The notes beneath the pieces were generated by a model. The model had not been told where the DNA came from, did not search any database, and saw only the letters and a program-made list of their open reading frames with translations. From Novipirellula galeiformis (GTDB lineage Bacteria; Planctomycetota; Planctomycetia; Pirellulales; Pirellulaceae), in NCBI RefSeq assembly GCF_007860095.1, contig NZ_SJPT01000007.1, positions 248,001 to 312,000 on the forward strand: DNA of 64,000 bases, written 5' to 3'. Below, one piece after another: positions 44,575 to 54,348 of the stretch. A program made the position numbers and the translations under genes. Position 1 is the stretch's first letter, and every line of letters begins with the position of its first letter.

Positions 44575-44781
44575 TACTCGTGTATGCGAGGGCGTATCTC
44601 TCTCTCCATTCGGTCCCTCACAATTGCGTTATGAAGTTGCGGTTTCCGAAGTATTCCGGGCCGAAACCCAGCAATTTGCCTAGAGCATTTTCAATTTTGA
44701 TGTAGCTAGTGTCACTCGACGGTGGACCGCGTTCTTGCGAACGCCGCTACGGTTTGAATGCACGTCATTTTCCAAAATGCC

Positions 44782-46992
44782 TTAGCGGAAACGCAACAGG
44801 CTGTTAAGTCCACGAAAAATCCGTGCAACGAAAGAGAGCGGGGCAGCTTCGATGCGACTGATTGCACCACCACCGGCGATCAGGTTGAGTCCTTCGGGAT
44901 GCTCGATGGCGGCGCGGACGACGTACGAGGTTGCCGCAGGAGCCTGTTGGCGGCTGGCGTTCGCATCATCCCAACGAGGCGTGTTCATCTCAGCCGTCCA
45001 TTCGGCTCGTGAAATCTCGCTAACCTTGCCCCAAAACACCTTCGTCGTGTCGGATTCTAGCGCCAATTTCACCGATGCACCGATGGCAATGCGTTGCACC
45101 TCGGTTTGTGACATCACAACCTCGACATCCCAATCCTCGCTTTCGACAATCGACATCAATTCCGTGCCTGAGCGTAAATAACCGTTTGCGTTTTCGGCGT
45201 CGGTCGGATACCCCGATCCACTGACGAGCTGGAATGCATCTTGATTGCCTTGCCCCGTTGCGTCGGGAGTGCGTGCCCCCACAATCAATCTCCCGCTGGC
45301 GGTCGCGCGGATCACCAGGGCATCACGCCGTTCTCGACGTGTTTTCAACTGTTCCTCCAAATCGCTCAACAACGCCTCCGCGGCGGGTAATTCGTTCGCC
45401 GCTTCAGGAGATTCGTAACGACTTTGACGCAGCGATGCGATCAGCCCCGTTTGAGCCTGGACGCGGCCGAGTGCTTGAACGTAGTCAGCTTCGACCTCAT
45501 GATTCACCAACACAGCAATCGCGTCTCCAGTGCTGACCGTGTCTCCGGGATGTGCCTTCAATGATTCAAGCATTCCCGACGTGGAAATATAAATCGAGGT
45601 TTGCTTGCGTGGGGTGATGCGAGCGGTCGTCGAGATCGAAGACGGCATCGGCCACAACGCTAACCCTCCAATCAAAACGAGTCCCCCTACGGAAACAAAC
45701 AAACGGCCCACGCGCACCTGAGTCCGTCTAGCAGGGTTCCGAAAAAACCGCAGCGGACGTTGCAGCAAACTGTACAGCATCCCGAGTATCGCCAATGCGG
45801 CTAACAAACGGCCAATCGATTCGAGTCCATAGGGACGCAACATAAGCGAGACAAACCATAAAATCAAAAGGGTTAAACTCCAACGGTAGACCGCCGCGGT
45901 GATTGCGTAAGCGATCATCCAAAATCGGGTCGCCGGTGCCAGCGACCGATCGGGCACTGCATCGACGCCTAACAACCAACGATTCAAAGCATCCGACAAC
46001 AATCGTCGTGAACGCTCGGCCAAGTTTGGCACGTCGCAGAGATCCGCAAGCACGTAATAACCATCGTAACGCAGCAGCGGATTGGCGTTAAAAACAATCG
46101 TGCTGACGCCGCAAACGAGCATCACGTTCATGGCAATCGAATGAACCAGCCCCTCAGCGGTCAGCGTCCAAACCCAAGTCGCAATCGCGGCCAACATGAC
46201 TTCGCTACCAATCCCCGCTAATCCGACCGCGGCGCGGTGGAATCGATTCGGCAGCAGCCACGAATCGGAGGTGTCGCAATACAGTGCGGGTGTGAACACC
46301 AACAACATCGGACCGATTTGATGGCACTCACCACCGAAGTGTTTACACACCAGCGCGTGCCCGAGTTCGTGCAAGACCTTTGTTCCTCCGATCACGGCCG
46401 CCAGGATCAAGATCGATTCGAACCGCAACCAAACTCCGATGGTCGGAAACTCCGCCGCAAAGAGGGGCAAACGAACCAACATCATGCACGCTGCGGCGAT
46501 GCAGATGAATCCCGCAACCACAATCGCCCATGGACTTAACAGCCACCCAACCCAAGGATAGACGCGTCGCAGGAACGGTTCCGGATCGACGCCAGGAAAG
46601 CGAATGAAGAGCAAACTCGAACATTGCTGCATCCATTTTTGTCGCAGTTCCTTGTGGCGACGTTCACAAAGACGGTCTCCCTGGTTTGTCGCATCCGAGA
46701 TCGTCAACCCGCTTTGGTGAAAGCGAAATAGCAATTGATTCAGTTCGCTCTTGGATACCTTTTGCGGATGGAAGGTATGCTCGTAGTCGTGGCACAATTG
46801 GTCGAGACTACGAGTGCCATCCAAACGATCGAGAATAAAGTACTCGTCTGGGCGGAGTCGGTGGTACGTCATCGCCACGGGATCTTTAACCACGTACGCC
46901 GACTCGTTTTGATGTCGTGTCTGTACCGCCACGAGGTCTGCGCGAACGCGAACGGCGATGGCGTTGCTCGATGGGGTGCTGGATTTCGACAT
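44782..46992 (-). CDS. M50 peptidase-HlyD fusion membrane protein
   Basis: 736 residues from the ATG at 46992 (MSKSSTPSSN); an ATG 9 codons earlier is possible. Residues about 15-95 resemble a PqqD-like winged helix (PVAMTYHRLRPDEYFILDRL). A membrane zinc peptidase core follows, with HELGH (about 208-212) and the distal NANPLLRYDGYY (about 302-313) of site-2 proteases, in a bundle of eight or so membrane helices. From about 450 an HlyD-like part begins: an anchor, ARITPRKQTSIYISTSGMLE, a coiled coil, and a closing barrel. The gene starts 33 bp after the GAF-HlyD gene stop, so the two are an operon. No translocase is encoded beside them. Confidence 0.88.
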   Translation of the reverse strand: MSKSSTPSSNAIAVRVRADLVAVQTRHQNESAYVVKDPVAMTYHRLRPDEYFILDRLDGTRSLDQLCHDYEHTFHPQKVSKSELNQLLFRFHQSGLTISDATNQGDRLCERRHKELRQKWMQQCSSLLFIRFPGVDPEPFLRRVYPWVGWLLSPWAIVVAGFICIAAACMMLVRLPLFAAEFPTIGVWLRFESILILAAVIGGTKVLHELGHALVCKHFGGECHQIGPMLLVFTPALYCDTSDSWLLPNRFHRAAVGLAGIGSEVMLAAIATWVWTLTAEGLVHSIAMNVMLVCGVSTIVFNANPLLRYDGYYVLADLCDVPNLAERSRRLLSDALNRWLLGVDAVPDRSLAPATRFWMIAYAITAAVYRWSLTLLILWFVSLMLRPYGLESIGRLLAALAILGMLYSLLQRPLRFFRNPARRTQVRVGRLFVSVGGLVLIGGLALWPMPSSISTTARITPRKQTSIYISTSGMLESLKAHPGDTVSTGDAIAVLVNHEVEADYVQALGRVQAQTGLIASLRQSRYESPEAANELPAAEALLSDLEEQLKTRRERRDALVIRATASGRLIVGARTPDATGQGNQDAFQLVSGSGYPTDAENANGYLRSGTELMSIVESEDWDVEVVMSQTEVQRIAIGASVKLALESDTTKVFWGKVSEISRAEWTAEMNTPRWDDANASRQQAPAATSYVVRAAIEHPEGLNLIAGGGAISRIEAAPLSFVARIFRGLNSLLRFR

Positions 46993-47025
46993 ACGTTGCA
47001 CGCTGCGAGAACAGAGCAAATTTCG

Positions 47026-49293
47026 TTAGCGAAAGTAGAACATGACGTTGCGATTGATGAAGTCAAACACGTCACTAAACCAACTTCTCAAAACCGACCT
47101 TTGGCCACAATAAACACGTGCGGTCACATCCGCGCCAATCTTCACATCCTCAGGATCGAACACATCCGTCGAGGATTGGGATGCCGGATGCAGCATGACG
47201 CGAGCGGTCGCATCGATGACCGCTTCTTTGCGTTCATCGATTCGTGCCGCCGTAGCAACCCCCTGCAACGTTGCGTGGTAAGAACGGTCGGGCTGAGTCG
47301 CCACCGCAAAGGTGACGGGCAACGCTTCGCTCTGCTTCACAGATTCCAACAATGCACCCGCTTCACGATCAGGGATCTGCAGCTTCAATTCCCAAGGCCC
47401 GCTTTCATCGACCACGCTTAGCAAGAGATTGCCGCGTGAGACCGGGCGACGCGAGAGTCGATGTTCGAGTTGCCAACCGACCACGGTGCCTTGAATGGGA
47501 CTTTTGACAACCAAATCCTCTTGTTGAGCTTGGATGATCGCATGCTGGGATCGCAAGTTCGCCAACTCGCTTTCGAATTGTTGTTGTTCGATCGCCATCC
47601 GGCTCGACTGAGTCTCGTTGCCCTCACCGCTCAGTCGAACGGCCTTGATCGAGGCCAAACGCTGTAACGTGGTTTGGATCTGGCCCGCAATCGATTCGTC
47701 ATTGCGTTGAAGTTCTGCGTTTTCAAGTTGAATCAACGGCGTGCCCCGATCGACCGATTGCCCATCAACCACATGCAACGATTTGACAACTCCATCGACC
47801 GCGGCAAACACTTGACGACGCTGAGTCGGTTCCACGGAACCGGTTGCGATGATGTAATGATCCACGGGGACGATTACCGATGCGACCGCCAGGGCTGCGA
47901 CCATCACAATCGCGGCCGCGATCCAGACCCGTTTTCCAGTACGTCTAGCCCGTCCGATCGATTTCCAAACACCAAGCCCAAAGATGCTTTCATGCTCTAA
48001 CGCGTTGTGCAGCGCTACCGATGACTCACTGGCGACCACCTGCATCGCGCCGTTGACCTCGAGCGAATCATGCCCGCTGAAGTATTCCGCCAGGATGACA
48101 CCGACGAGTTCACCATCACGAACGAAAGGATCCGTTTCAAACTCTTCTTCGAAGTCGTTTGAGCATGCCGTGGTAGCGATTCGGATTGGCAATAGCACCG
48201 CACAGGTCGCACCAGATTGATCGAGGTAATCGTCCAACGGTTCTTGGATTTGGGGCGGCAACATGTCCGATTGCGGCAAAACCAGAGGCCCCGGCAAGAC
48301 GATCGCACGCTGCACCATTCGCTCGATACCGCGCACCGTATTGCTGCGTTTGTCCACGACCGCAACGCCGCTCACCGCCCGCACCCGCAATCGAGTCCCG
48401 CGAGGAACCAAGACGGTGACTCGGTCGCAACCGATCAAACGCCGTGATTCATTTGCGATTCGATAGGCGGTCGCGTCGACCTCCAAACTGCGATGCAATT
48501 GCAACAAATTGCGCCGCTGGGCAAGCCACGAAGGCCCCTGCGGACGGCCGGCAATCGGGGTCAGATTAACGCCCGCATTTTGCGGTGGGGTCCCAGGCGA
48601 CGGGTTGGATGTTGGAGGGGTGGGCTCGGCGGTTGAGGCGTCGCTCGAACCTGCTCCCGCATCCAGGTCACGAACAGAGTTTCCGTACAGACTCAGCCGA
48701 CGCAGGATTTGCACCTGCTCGGCCGGAGTGGGACGTTCGCTGACACGATGGACGAGTAAGACCGCGAGTCGCTCGGGAGCGGACTTTAACTCGATGCGAT
48801 AGCCGCGAACCGACAATGCCGTATCGACGTCGTCCTCTCGATGCACCGCCTCGTGGTCGCCTGAAGCGTCGTCGGAGAGATCGCCCGTGACAATCCCCGC
48901 GGGGTCACCGGTGGGGTCATCCTCGGGATTCGACGGGTCCATTAACGCGACTTCGCTTGCGGTCGCTACCAAGGTAGCCCTCTGCAACGATTGACGGATC
49001 GACGGGCGATGGACTTGCGCTCCCAACTCCTCGTCGACGACCAACATGATCGGTTGCTCGTATTCCGGGGCAACGATGGCGACCAAGCCGACCTCAAATT
49101 CGGTTTGCAAGTGACGGGCCAGCAAACGAATGAATTCACTGCGGTCACCGCTGCGTTTGGCAATCGATGCAACGCACCGCCTGGGATCCCCCGCAACGGT
49201 GGAATCCGAAGGATGAGCGTGAGCAGCGTCAATTCGGCCAGTGGAAGAAGCGTTCAACAGAGTGCCTAGTTGAGGACGAACAACGAGTCGCAT
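47026..49293 (-). CDS. GAF domain-HlyD adaptor membrane protein
   Basis: 755 residues. The first 240 residues are soluble and include a low-complexity Pro/Ser/Thr/Asp linker (about 215-250). A GAF-like domain follows at about 270-430 (CDRVTVLVPRGTRLRVRAVS, CAVLLPIRI, GVILAEYFSG). A membrane segment at about 463-483 leads to a periplasmic adaptor: lipoyl half-motif QVFAAVDGVVKSLHVVDGQ, an alpha-helical hairpin (about 540-610), the second half VKSPIQGTVVGWQLEH, and a beta-barrel. The cytosolic sensor plus periplasmic adaptor arrangement in one chain is unusual. It leads the operon; the M50-HlyD gene follows by 33 bp. Confidence 0.88.
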   Translation of the reverse strand: MRLVVRPQLGTLLNASSTGRIDAAHAHPSDSTVAGDPRRCVASIAKRSGDRSEFIRLLARHLQTEFEVGLVAIVAPEYEQPIMLVVDEELGAQVHRPSIRQSLQRATLVATASEVALMDPSNPEDDPTGDPAGIVTGDLSDDASGDHEAVHREDDVDTALSVRGYRIELKSAPERLAVLLVHRVSERPTPAEQVQILRRLSLYGNSVRDLDAGAGSSDASTAEPTPPTSNPSPGTPPQNAGVNLTPIAGRPQGPSWLAQRRNLLQLHRSLEVDATAYRIANESRRLIGCDRVTVLVPRGTRLRVRAVSGVAVVDKRSNTVRGIERMVQRAIVLPGPLVLPQSDMLPPQIQEPLDDYLDQSGATCAVLLPIRIATTACSNDFEEEFETDPFVRDGELVGVILAEYFSGHDSLEVNGAMQVVASESSVALHNALEHESIFGLGVWKSIGRARRTGKRVWIAAAIVMVAALAVASVIVPVDHYIIATGSVEPTQRRQVFAAVDGVVKSLHVVDGQSVDRGTPLIQLENAELQRNDESIAGQIQTTLQRLASIKAVRLSGEGNETQSSRMAIEQQQFESELANLRSQHAIIQAQQEDLVVKSPIQGTVVGWQLEHRLSRRPVSRGNLLLSVVDESGPWELKLQIPDREAGALLESVKQSEALPVTFAVATQPDRSYHATLQGVATAARIDERKEAVIDATARVMLHPASQSSTDVFDPEDVKIGADVTARVYCGQRSVLRSWFSDVFDFINRNVMFYFR

Positions 49294-49706
49294 TGCACGT
49301 TTCGCGTTTCAAAATCCGCGTTTCAAGGTCCGCGATTCAAAATCCGAGGCTAGTTCCGAAATTCAGTCGAAGCGGCTTTAAATTTGAGCAAAGGGAGTAA
49401 ACAGTTCGGCGGGGCTAACGATTGGGCAGACCGAACGACTGGTGCGGTTTGAATCGATTGTAGTGCCTGGGGTAAAAAACGCGAATTTACATTGCAGCGA
49501 ATCGATTCTCGCCACCCGACGAGTCCGCTCTATCAGAACGGCTGAGGGGCACCAAAACGAGTAGACAAATGACACGTACTCTCCCACTCTCCCACTCTCC
49601 CACTCTCCCACTCTCCCAACTCCCAACCAGGGCTTGGTCATTGTCCGCCGATGGCTTCTAATCCTCCGTTGGCCTACCCCTCACGCGATTTTGGAGCTCT
49701 CGACCG
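49294..49706. other. Intergenic region with 14-bp and 8-bp tandem repeats
   Basis: 413 bp between divergent genes. Three 14-bp units (GCGTTTCAAAATCC, then variants) lie at 49304-49345, right at the start of the GAF-HlyD gene. About five 8-bp units (ACTCTCCC) lie near 49577-49620. No other feature is evident. Confidence 0.6.
49304..49345. repeat. 14-bp tandem array, 3 units
   Basis: Units at 49304, 49318 and 49332 differ by two or three bases (GCGTTTCAAAATCC, GCGTTTCAAGGTCC, GCGATTCAAAATCC). The array ends 11 bp from the GAF-HlyD start codon, where a promoter or ribosome binding site would lie. Confidence 0.85.
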
Positions 49707-50153
49707 ATGTTTTTCCTCGACGTGTTGTCTCGATTTGCTCATGTTGGCACGGCGATCACGATGGTTGGCGGCACCATGTTTCTGTTGTTCGTATTCTTGC
49801 CCTCCTCGCAAGGGCTCGACGATCACTCGCGAGGATCGATCAGCACTGCGGTCGTTGGACGCTGGAAACGTTTTGTCCATGCCGGCATTTTATTGTTGTT
49901 GCTCAGCGGCATGTACAATTACATCCGCGCGATCCCTGGACACAAAGGCGACGCCCTCTACCACGCGTTGGTAGGCACCAAAATGATCCTCGCCCTGGTC
50001 GTCTTTTTCATCGCTTCGGTCTTGGTAGGGCGTAGTCCCAAATTCGACGCGATGCGAAGCCAGCGACCGAAATGGTTGAAAGTGATTGTATTTTTGGCTT
50101 GTGTGATCGTTGCCATTTCGGCATTTGTGAAGGTCCGCGGCCTGCCCGTGTAG
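49707..50153 (+). CDS. Small integral membrane protein
   Basis: 148 residues with four membrane segments (about 7-29, 53-69, 87-108 and 124-143). The order VLSRFAHVGTAITMVGGTMF, HAGILLLLLSGMYN, LVGTKMILALVVFFIASVLV resembles the CopD-like membrane domain, in which a His after the first helix and another in the second bundle can bind haem or metal. The resemblance is weak, so I give no gene name. It precedes the PQQ-propeller gene by 127 bp on the same strand and could be co-transcribed. Confidence 0.8.
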   Translation: MFFLDVLSRFAHVGTAITMVGGTMFLLFVFLPSSQGLDDHSRGSISTAVVGRWKRFVHAGILLLLLSGMYNYIRAIPGHKGDALYHALVGTKMILALVVFFIASVLVGRSPKFDAMRSQRPKWLKVIVFLACVIVAISAFVKVRGLPV

Positions 50154-50279
50154 GACGACTGAAAGCTTTACCAAGCATGAGTGACGTGGCGTTCGCCCAT
50201 CGTTTACAATTTCGGGAGCCCCAATGCTCCCACGGGGCAAATCCGAATTTTCATGACGCCAGCACTCAGGATCAACTTT

Positions 50280-51572
50280 ATGCGTTTGTTTTCACTGCGG
50301 GCGAGTCTGCCCATCGTCGGGACGGTATTGTGCGCGTGCTTAGTCGCAAACGCCGAAGATTGGCTCGGCTGGCGTGGTGCCGATCGCGCCAACCGGTCTT
50401 CCGAAACGGGACTGTTTGAATCCTGGGGCACCGATGGACCGTCGCTGCAATGGATGGCCGAAGGGCTGGGCGCTGGCTACGCGAGCGTTTCGGTTGCCGG
50501 AAACCGTATCTACACCACCGGCAATTTTGACGACAGCCAATCGGCGGTCGCGATCGATGCACGCTCGGGCAACATCCTTTGGAAACAAGCGATCACCGCC
50601 GCTCCACCGAAACATGGCTACGCAGGAAGTCGCACCACGCCCACCATCGATGGCGATCGTTTGTATATGGTCAGCAGCGATGGTCGCATCGTTTGCTTGA
50701 ACGCCAAAGACGGTTCCCAAGTCTGGAGTCGTGATTTTAAGGAATGGAATGGCAAGATGATGAGCGGATGGGGATTCAGCGAATCTCCGCTTGTCGACGG
50801 AGACCGTTTGATTTGCACCCCCGGCGGAAACGCAGGCTTGATGGTCGCACTCGACAAAACCAATGGTAAAGACATCTGGGCTTGCAAACTCGCTGGCGAT
50901 GATTTGGAAAGTGGTGGAAAAAAGGTCAACGACGGGGCCGGTTATTCGTCGCCCGTGATCTCCCATGGCGGCGGTGTAAAACAATACATCCAATTGGTCG
51001 GCCGCGGTTTGATTGGCGTTCGCGCCGCGGATGGAAAATTGCTTTGGCAATACAATCGCGTTGCCAACACCACCGCGAATATCCCCACGCCATTGGTCGA
51101 TGGCGACCATGTCTTCACCAGCACCGGATACGGCACCGGTTCAGCGCTGTTGAGCCTTTCGAGCGATGGAAAGGGCGGCGTCAAGGCGCGCGAAGACTAT
51201 TGGCTCGAAGGTCGCGAATTGCAAAACAAACATGGTGGCATGACGTTGATCGATGGCTATATCTATTGCGGTCATGGCAACGGAACGGGGCTGCCGATTT
51301 GCGTCGAGATGGCGACGGGAAAGATCGCCTGGGGCCCCGAGCGAGCCAAAGGCAAGGGAGAAACCAGTCTGATCTATGCCGATGGGCACATCCTCTATCG
51401 TCGCGAAGATGGCACGTTGATCTTGACCAAAGCCACCCCGGAAAAATTCGACGTCGTGAGCATCGTGAAGCCTGAATTCCAACAAGGCCAAAGTTGGGCC
51501 CATCCCGTCATCGCGGGTGGCAAACTGTACTTGCGTGAGCAAGACAAGCTGATGTGCTACAAGTTGAAATAG
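50280..51572 (+). CDS. Exported PQQ-like beta-propeller protein
   Basis: 430 residues from the ATG at 50280 (MRLFSLRASL), with a signal peptide to about residue 25 ending ANA. The longer frame from 50181 lacks this. Repeating blades of the quinoprotein type are visible: DWLGWRGADRANRSSETGLF, IYTTGNFDDSQSAVAIDARSG, RLYMVSSDGRIVCLNAKDGS, GLMVALDKTNGKDIWA, KLYLREQDKLMCYKL. The AxDxxxGKxxW-like pattern recurs about every 45 residues. No cysteine pair or haem site is visible, so it is a propeller scaffold or a non-dehydrogenase member, as many in planctomycetes are. Periplasmic or outer-membrane location is likely. Confidence 0.9.
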   Translation: MRLFSLRASLPIVGTVLCACLVANAEDWLGWRGADRANRSSETGLFESWGTDGPSLQWMAEGLGAGYASVSVAGNRIYTTGNFDDSQSAVAIDARSGNILWKQAITAAPPKHGYAGSRTTPTIDGDRLYMVSSDGRIVCLNAKDGSQVWSRDFKEWNGKMMSGWGFSESPLVDGDRLICTPGGNAGLMVALDKTNGKDIWACKLAGDDLESGGKKVNDGAGYSSPVISHGGGVKQYIQLVGRGLIGVRAADGKLLWQYNRVANTTANIPTPLVDGDHVFTSTGYGTGSALLSLSSDGKGGVKAREDYWLEGRELQNKHGGMTLIDGYIYCGHGNGTGLPICVEMATGKIAWGPERAKGKGETSLIYADGHILYRREDGTLILTKATPEKFDVVSIVKPEFQQGQSWAHPVIAGGKLYLREQDKLMCYKLK

Positions 51573-51956
51573 GGCCCCCCGGGCAAACGCCGTCCGGTCG
51601 AGCGTCCCCCCTGGGACGCCATGGGCTCGCCCCCTTTCGTCCGCTCGCCCGTATCTCGAGCGCACAAAGCAAACCAACCCCCGGTTTGAAAAACCGAGCA
51701 TTTTGGGTTTAATCAAGTGGATTGCGCGTACTGAAGTTGCCCCCGTTCTCAAGTTGCAAAGCTTAAAAAGGCCCCAGAGGTCCCAAAGGGATGGGGTGGC
51801 CAGCAATAAAGAGCGATCGACCGATTGCCCCGTACGCTCGGTCGCACCGTCGACTTATGCTCAACGACCGCACTGCAATCGACATCACACTGGCATGGCG
51901 ACTGCGGCATTCCCCACTCTCCTAACGCCCCGCGACTTTTACACCCCGATTTGATT
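51573..51956. other. Intergenic region with one hairpin
   Basis: 384 bp between two same-strand genes. GCGTCCC at 51602-51608 pairs with GGGACGC at 51613-51619 with a 4-base loop, but no T tract follows. I see no gene and no clear promoter. Confidence 0.5.
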
Positions 51957-53066
51957 ATGCGATACACATCGATCCTTTTGGCTGCCCTGATTCTAAGCAC
52001 GGGTTGTGATTCCAAAACGGAATCCCCCGACAACGTCCAATCGACCACAACCGCCCCTAGCAAGGTGAAAGAGCAGATCCAGGAGGCCCCGGAAACGGTG
52101 GCGGCGTTGGAGCAGGTCTCTGCGAAGCTGAAACGGGATGCCAATGGAGCGATCGTGGAAGTCGATTTCCGTGGCACGGAGATCGACGACACGCATTTGG
52201 CGCTACTGAAACCACTCTCACGCGTGCGTTCGGTTTTGCTGGCCGGAACCGCGGTCTCCGACGAAGGACTTAAAACGCTGGGAGAAATTCCAACGCTCGA
52301 GAACGTCGATTTGCGAGATTGCAAAATCGGTAATGCGGGACTCGCCCATTTGACGCCGCTGGCCAAGTTGAAGGCACTACGATTGTCGGGAAAGAGTGGC
52401 GATTGCACCGTAGACGATGACGGCATGCAACACGTCGCCAAGCTGGCCAATCTCAAAGTCTTGGCGATCGATTTCTTGTGGGTCAGCGAACTCGGGCTCG
52501 AAGAGCTCACCGGCCTGAAAAATTTGCAAGAGTTGTACATGGCCGAAACCACGATCGGAAACGACGCGATCACGATCCTGGCAAGCTTTCCAAATCTTAA
52601 GAAGCTGCGTATTGCTCGGAATCAAATCGATGCAATGGGAATGGCCGAACTTGCCAAACTGAAAAATCTTGAAGAACTCGACCTTAGCGAGTGTGCTCAA
52701 TTGTTTGATGACGCCATGCAATCGCTGAGCGAATTGACCAAGCTCAAAAAGTTGAACCTGTGGCGCGTCAACATTTCCGACGCTGGCATCGAGCCGCTCC
52801 AAGGGTTGACCATGCTTGAATCGCTCAACTTGGATAACACGCGTTTAGGTGACGCGGGCATGCCCTATCTCAAAGATCTAACCAACATGACCTTCTTGCA
52901 TCTGGGGTCCACTCAGATCAGCGACGAGGGACTGGTTTACCTCGAAGGCATGACGGCATTGAAGGACTTAAAAGTCACCCGCACGGCGGTCACCCAAGAG
53001 GGTGTCGACAAGCTGAAGGCAAAACTGCCTGGAGCCGAAATCCAGCTGAAATACCTTGAGGAATAA
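51957..53066 (+). CDS. Leucine-rich-repeat lipoprotein
   Basis: 369 residues from the ATG at 51957 (MRYTSILLAA). The signal peptide ends in lipobox LSTGC (Cys17). A Ser/Thr/Pro-rich linker is followed by about ten LRR units of about 24 residues (LENVDLRDCKIGNAGLAHL, LKALRLSGKSGD, LQELYMAETTIGNDAI, LESLNLDNTRLGDAGM, MTFLHLGSTQISDEGL). The repeats are of the ribonuclease-inhibitor-like 'xxLxLxxTxIxDxGL' type. It probably faces the periplasm as a binding scaffold. A partial 18-bp duplicate of its 3' end (AGGAATAA at 53059 and 53077) follows. Confidence 0.9.
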   Translation: MRYTSILLAALILSTGCDSKTESPDNVQSTTTAPSKVKEQIQEAPETVAALEQVSAKLKRDANGAIVEVDFRGTEIDDTHLALLKPLSRVRSVLLAGTAVSDEGLKTLGEIPTLENVDLRDCKIGNAGLAHLTPLAKLKALRLSGKSGDCTVDDDGMQHVAKLANLKVLAIDFLWVSELGLEELTGLKNLQELYMAETTIGNDAITILASFPNLKKLRIARNQIDAMGMAELAKLKNLEELDLSECAQLFDDAMQSLSELTKLKKLNLWRVNISDAGIEPLQGLTMLESLNLDNTRLGDAGMPYLKDLTNMTFLHLGSTQISDEGLVYLEGMTALKDLKVTRTAVTQEGVDKLKAKLPGAEIQLKYLEE

Positions 53067-53174
53067 TCGAGGACTAAGGAATAAAACGCAGGCAATAAAG
53101 CTTGCAGGCCCAAACCAGGCCCGCTGCAACTTCCCAGCGACACGTCCCCTCAATCTCCGCGGGGCGTGCCGCAT

Positions 53175-54206
53175 CTAAAACCGCCACTCTAGCATCCCGC
53201 CGTAGCCGCCATCGGCCACGTAGGGATAGACCTGCAAATTGCTGGCGGCCCCCTCGCTACGGTCGATCGCCGATGCGGCGACGTAGGCCATCCACCAACC
53301 GAGCGCGACTTGGCTCGGGTAGTGGGCATCGTCGTTCACTCGCGACAACGGCCCCAGCAGCGATCCGGCGAAGAAGGTCGCCTTGAGCAACGGTCGCTCG
53401 GTCATCTTGGCGGCGTTGAGGAACGGCAACGCGGACATGAAGGCGTGACCGCTGACCCCATTGTTGTCTTGGAAGGGCAGCCAACGTGAGCCGCGGTCCT
53501 TCTCACTTGGACGTGAGCCACCGGTCAACCGCTGTGCCAAAATCAGCGGCGGGGCACCGACCCAAAACGATCGCAACGAACGCTCGCCCCATCGCCCCGC
53601 GGTCGTCAAGACAGCGGACTCGTCAAAGTACGCTCCCGCCGCCCAAGCGGTTGCAAAAATCGGCAGTGTGTAGAGGCCGTTGCCGAGCTCTTTGTCCGCA
53701 TGCAAAAACTCGGACCAATCATCGCTGGTCGCTCCCCCAACGCTGGTTTGAAAATGACGGTGCAGCTCCTCGTCAAGCTGCGTGTTGGCGACGGCCGCTC
53801 CGATCAGAAAACCGCCCCCCAGCAATTGAAACGAGCGTAGGTCGTAGTAGTTCCGATGGTCCGATACGACGCGGTTCCAAATCGTCGCACGCGGGGTCAA
53901 GCGAGTTTGAGTTTGCTCTGCATCGGTTTCAATGAAACCGGAATCGATAAAACTGGAATCCATACCCCCAGAATCGTTGCAAAGCGGCGGGCAATTCGGC
54001 GCAAAGGCCAACGGCGATCCCCGCAACGATTCATCGGTCGGTGAGGTGAGCGCGAGCCAATCCGCGTCGGGTGGGGGATCGAGAAACTGGCCCCAAGCGT
54101 TGACGGGCAAGAAAACAACCAACAACGCAGCGGCAATCCAGCCCTGCAATGCCCAGCCCTGCAATCCCAAACTCAATAACAACGGCCGATGGAAAGCTAT
54201 CTTCAA
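53175..54206 (-). CDS. PAP2-like acid phosphatase family protein
   Basis: 343 residues with a signal peptide or anchor at about 10-38 and a further hydrophobic segment near 130. The C-terminal third has the three phosphatase motifs in modified form: GGSRPSEKDRGS, SGHAF and SRVNDDAHYPSQ. The Arg of motif 1, the Ser-Gly-His of motif 2 and the Arg and His of motif 3 are kept. The final Asp of motif 3 is Gln. Without that Asp the histidine's charge relay would be altered, though substitution to Gln may be common in the group. Substrate is unknown; location is the periplasmic side of the membrane. Confidence 0.8.
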   Translation of the reverse strand: MKIAFHRPLLLSLGLQGWALQGWIAAALLVVFLPVNAWGQFLDPPPDADWLALTSPTDESLRGSPLAFAPNCPPLCNDSGGMDSSFIDSGFIETDAEQTQTRLTPRATIWNRVVSDHRNYYDLRSFQLLGGGFLIGAAVANTQLDEELHRHFQTSVGGATSDDWSEFLHADKELGNGLYTLPIFATAWAAGAYFDESAVLTTAGRWGERSLRSFWVGAPPLILAQRLTGGSRPSEKDRGSRWLPFQDNNGVSGHAFMSALPFLNAAKMTERPLLKATFFAGSLLGPLSRVNDDAHYPSQVALGWWMAYVAASAIDRSEGAASNLQVYPYVADGGYGGMLEWRF

Positions 54207-54348
54207 TTCACGGTGACCAAGGAGGAAGTCGAAAAGGCCTAATTACTAAAGCCTTCGTAATCAGGGCAAGGCCAGCGGCGGCTTGGGATTGCAGAAAAAC
54301 TAAAAACACCGTAATTTCTTGGTGGGCTTTTTGAAAACGGAGTATCTC

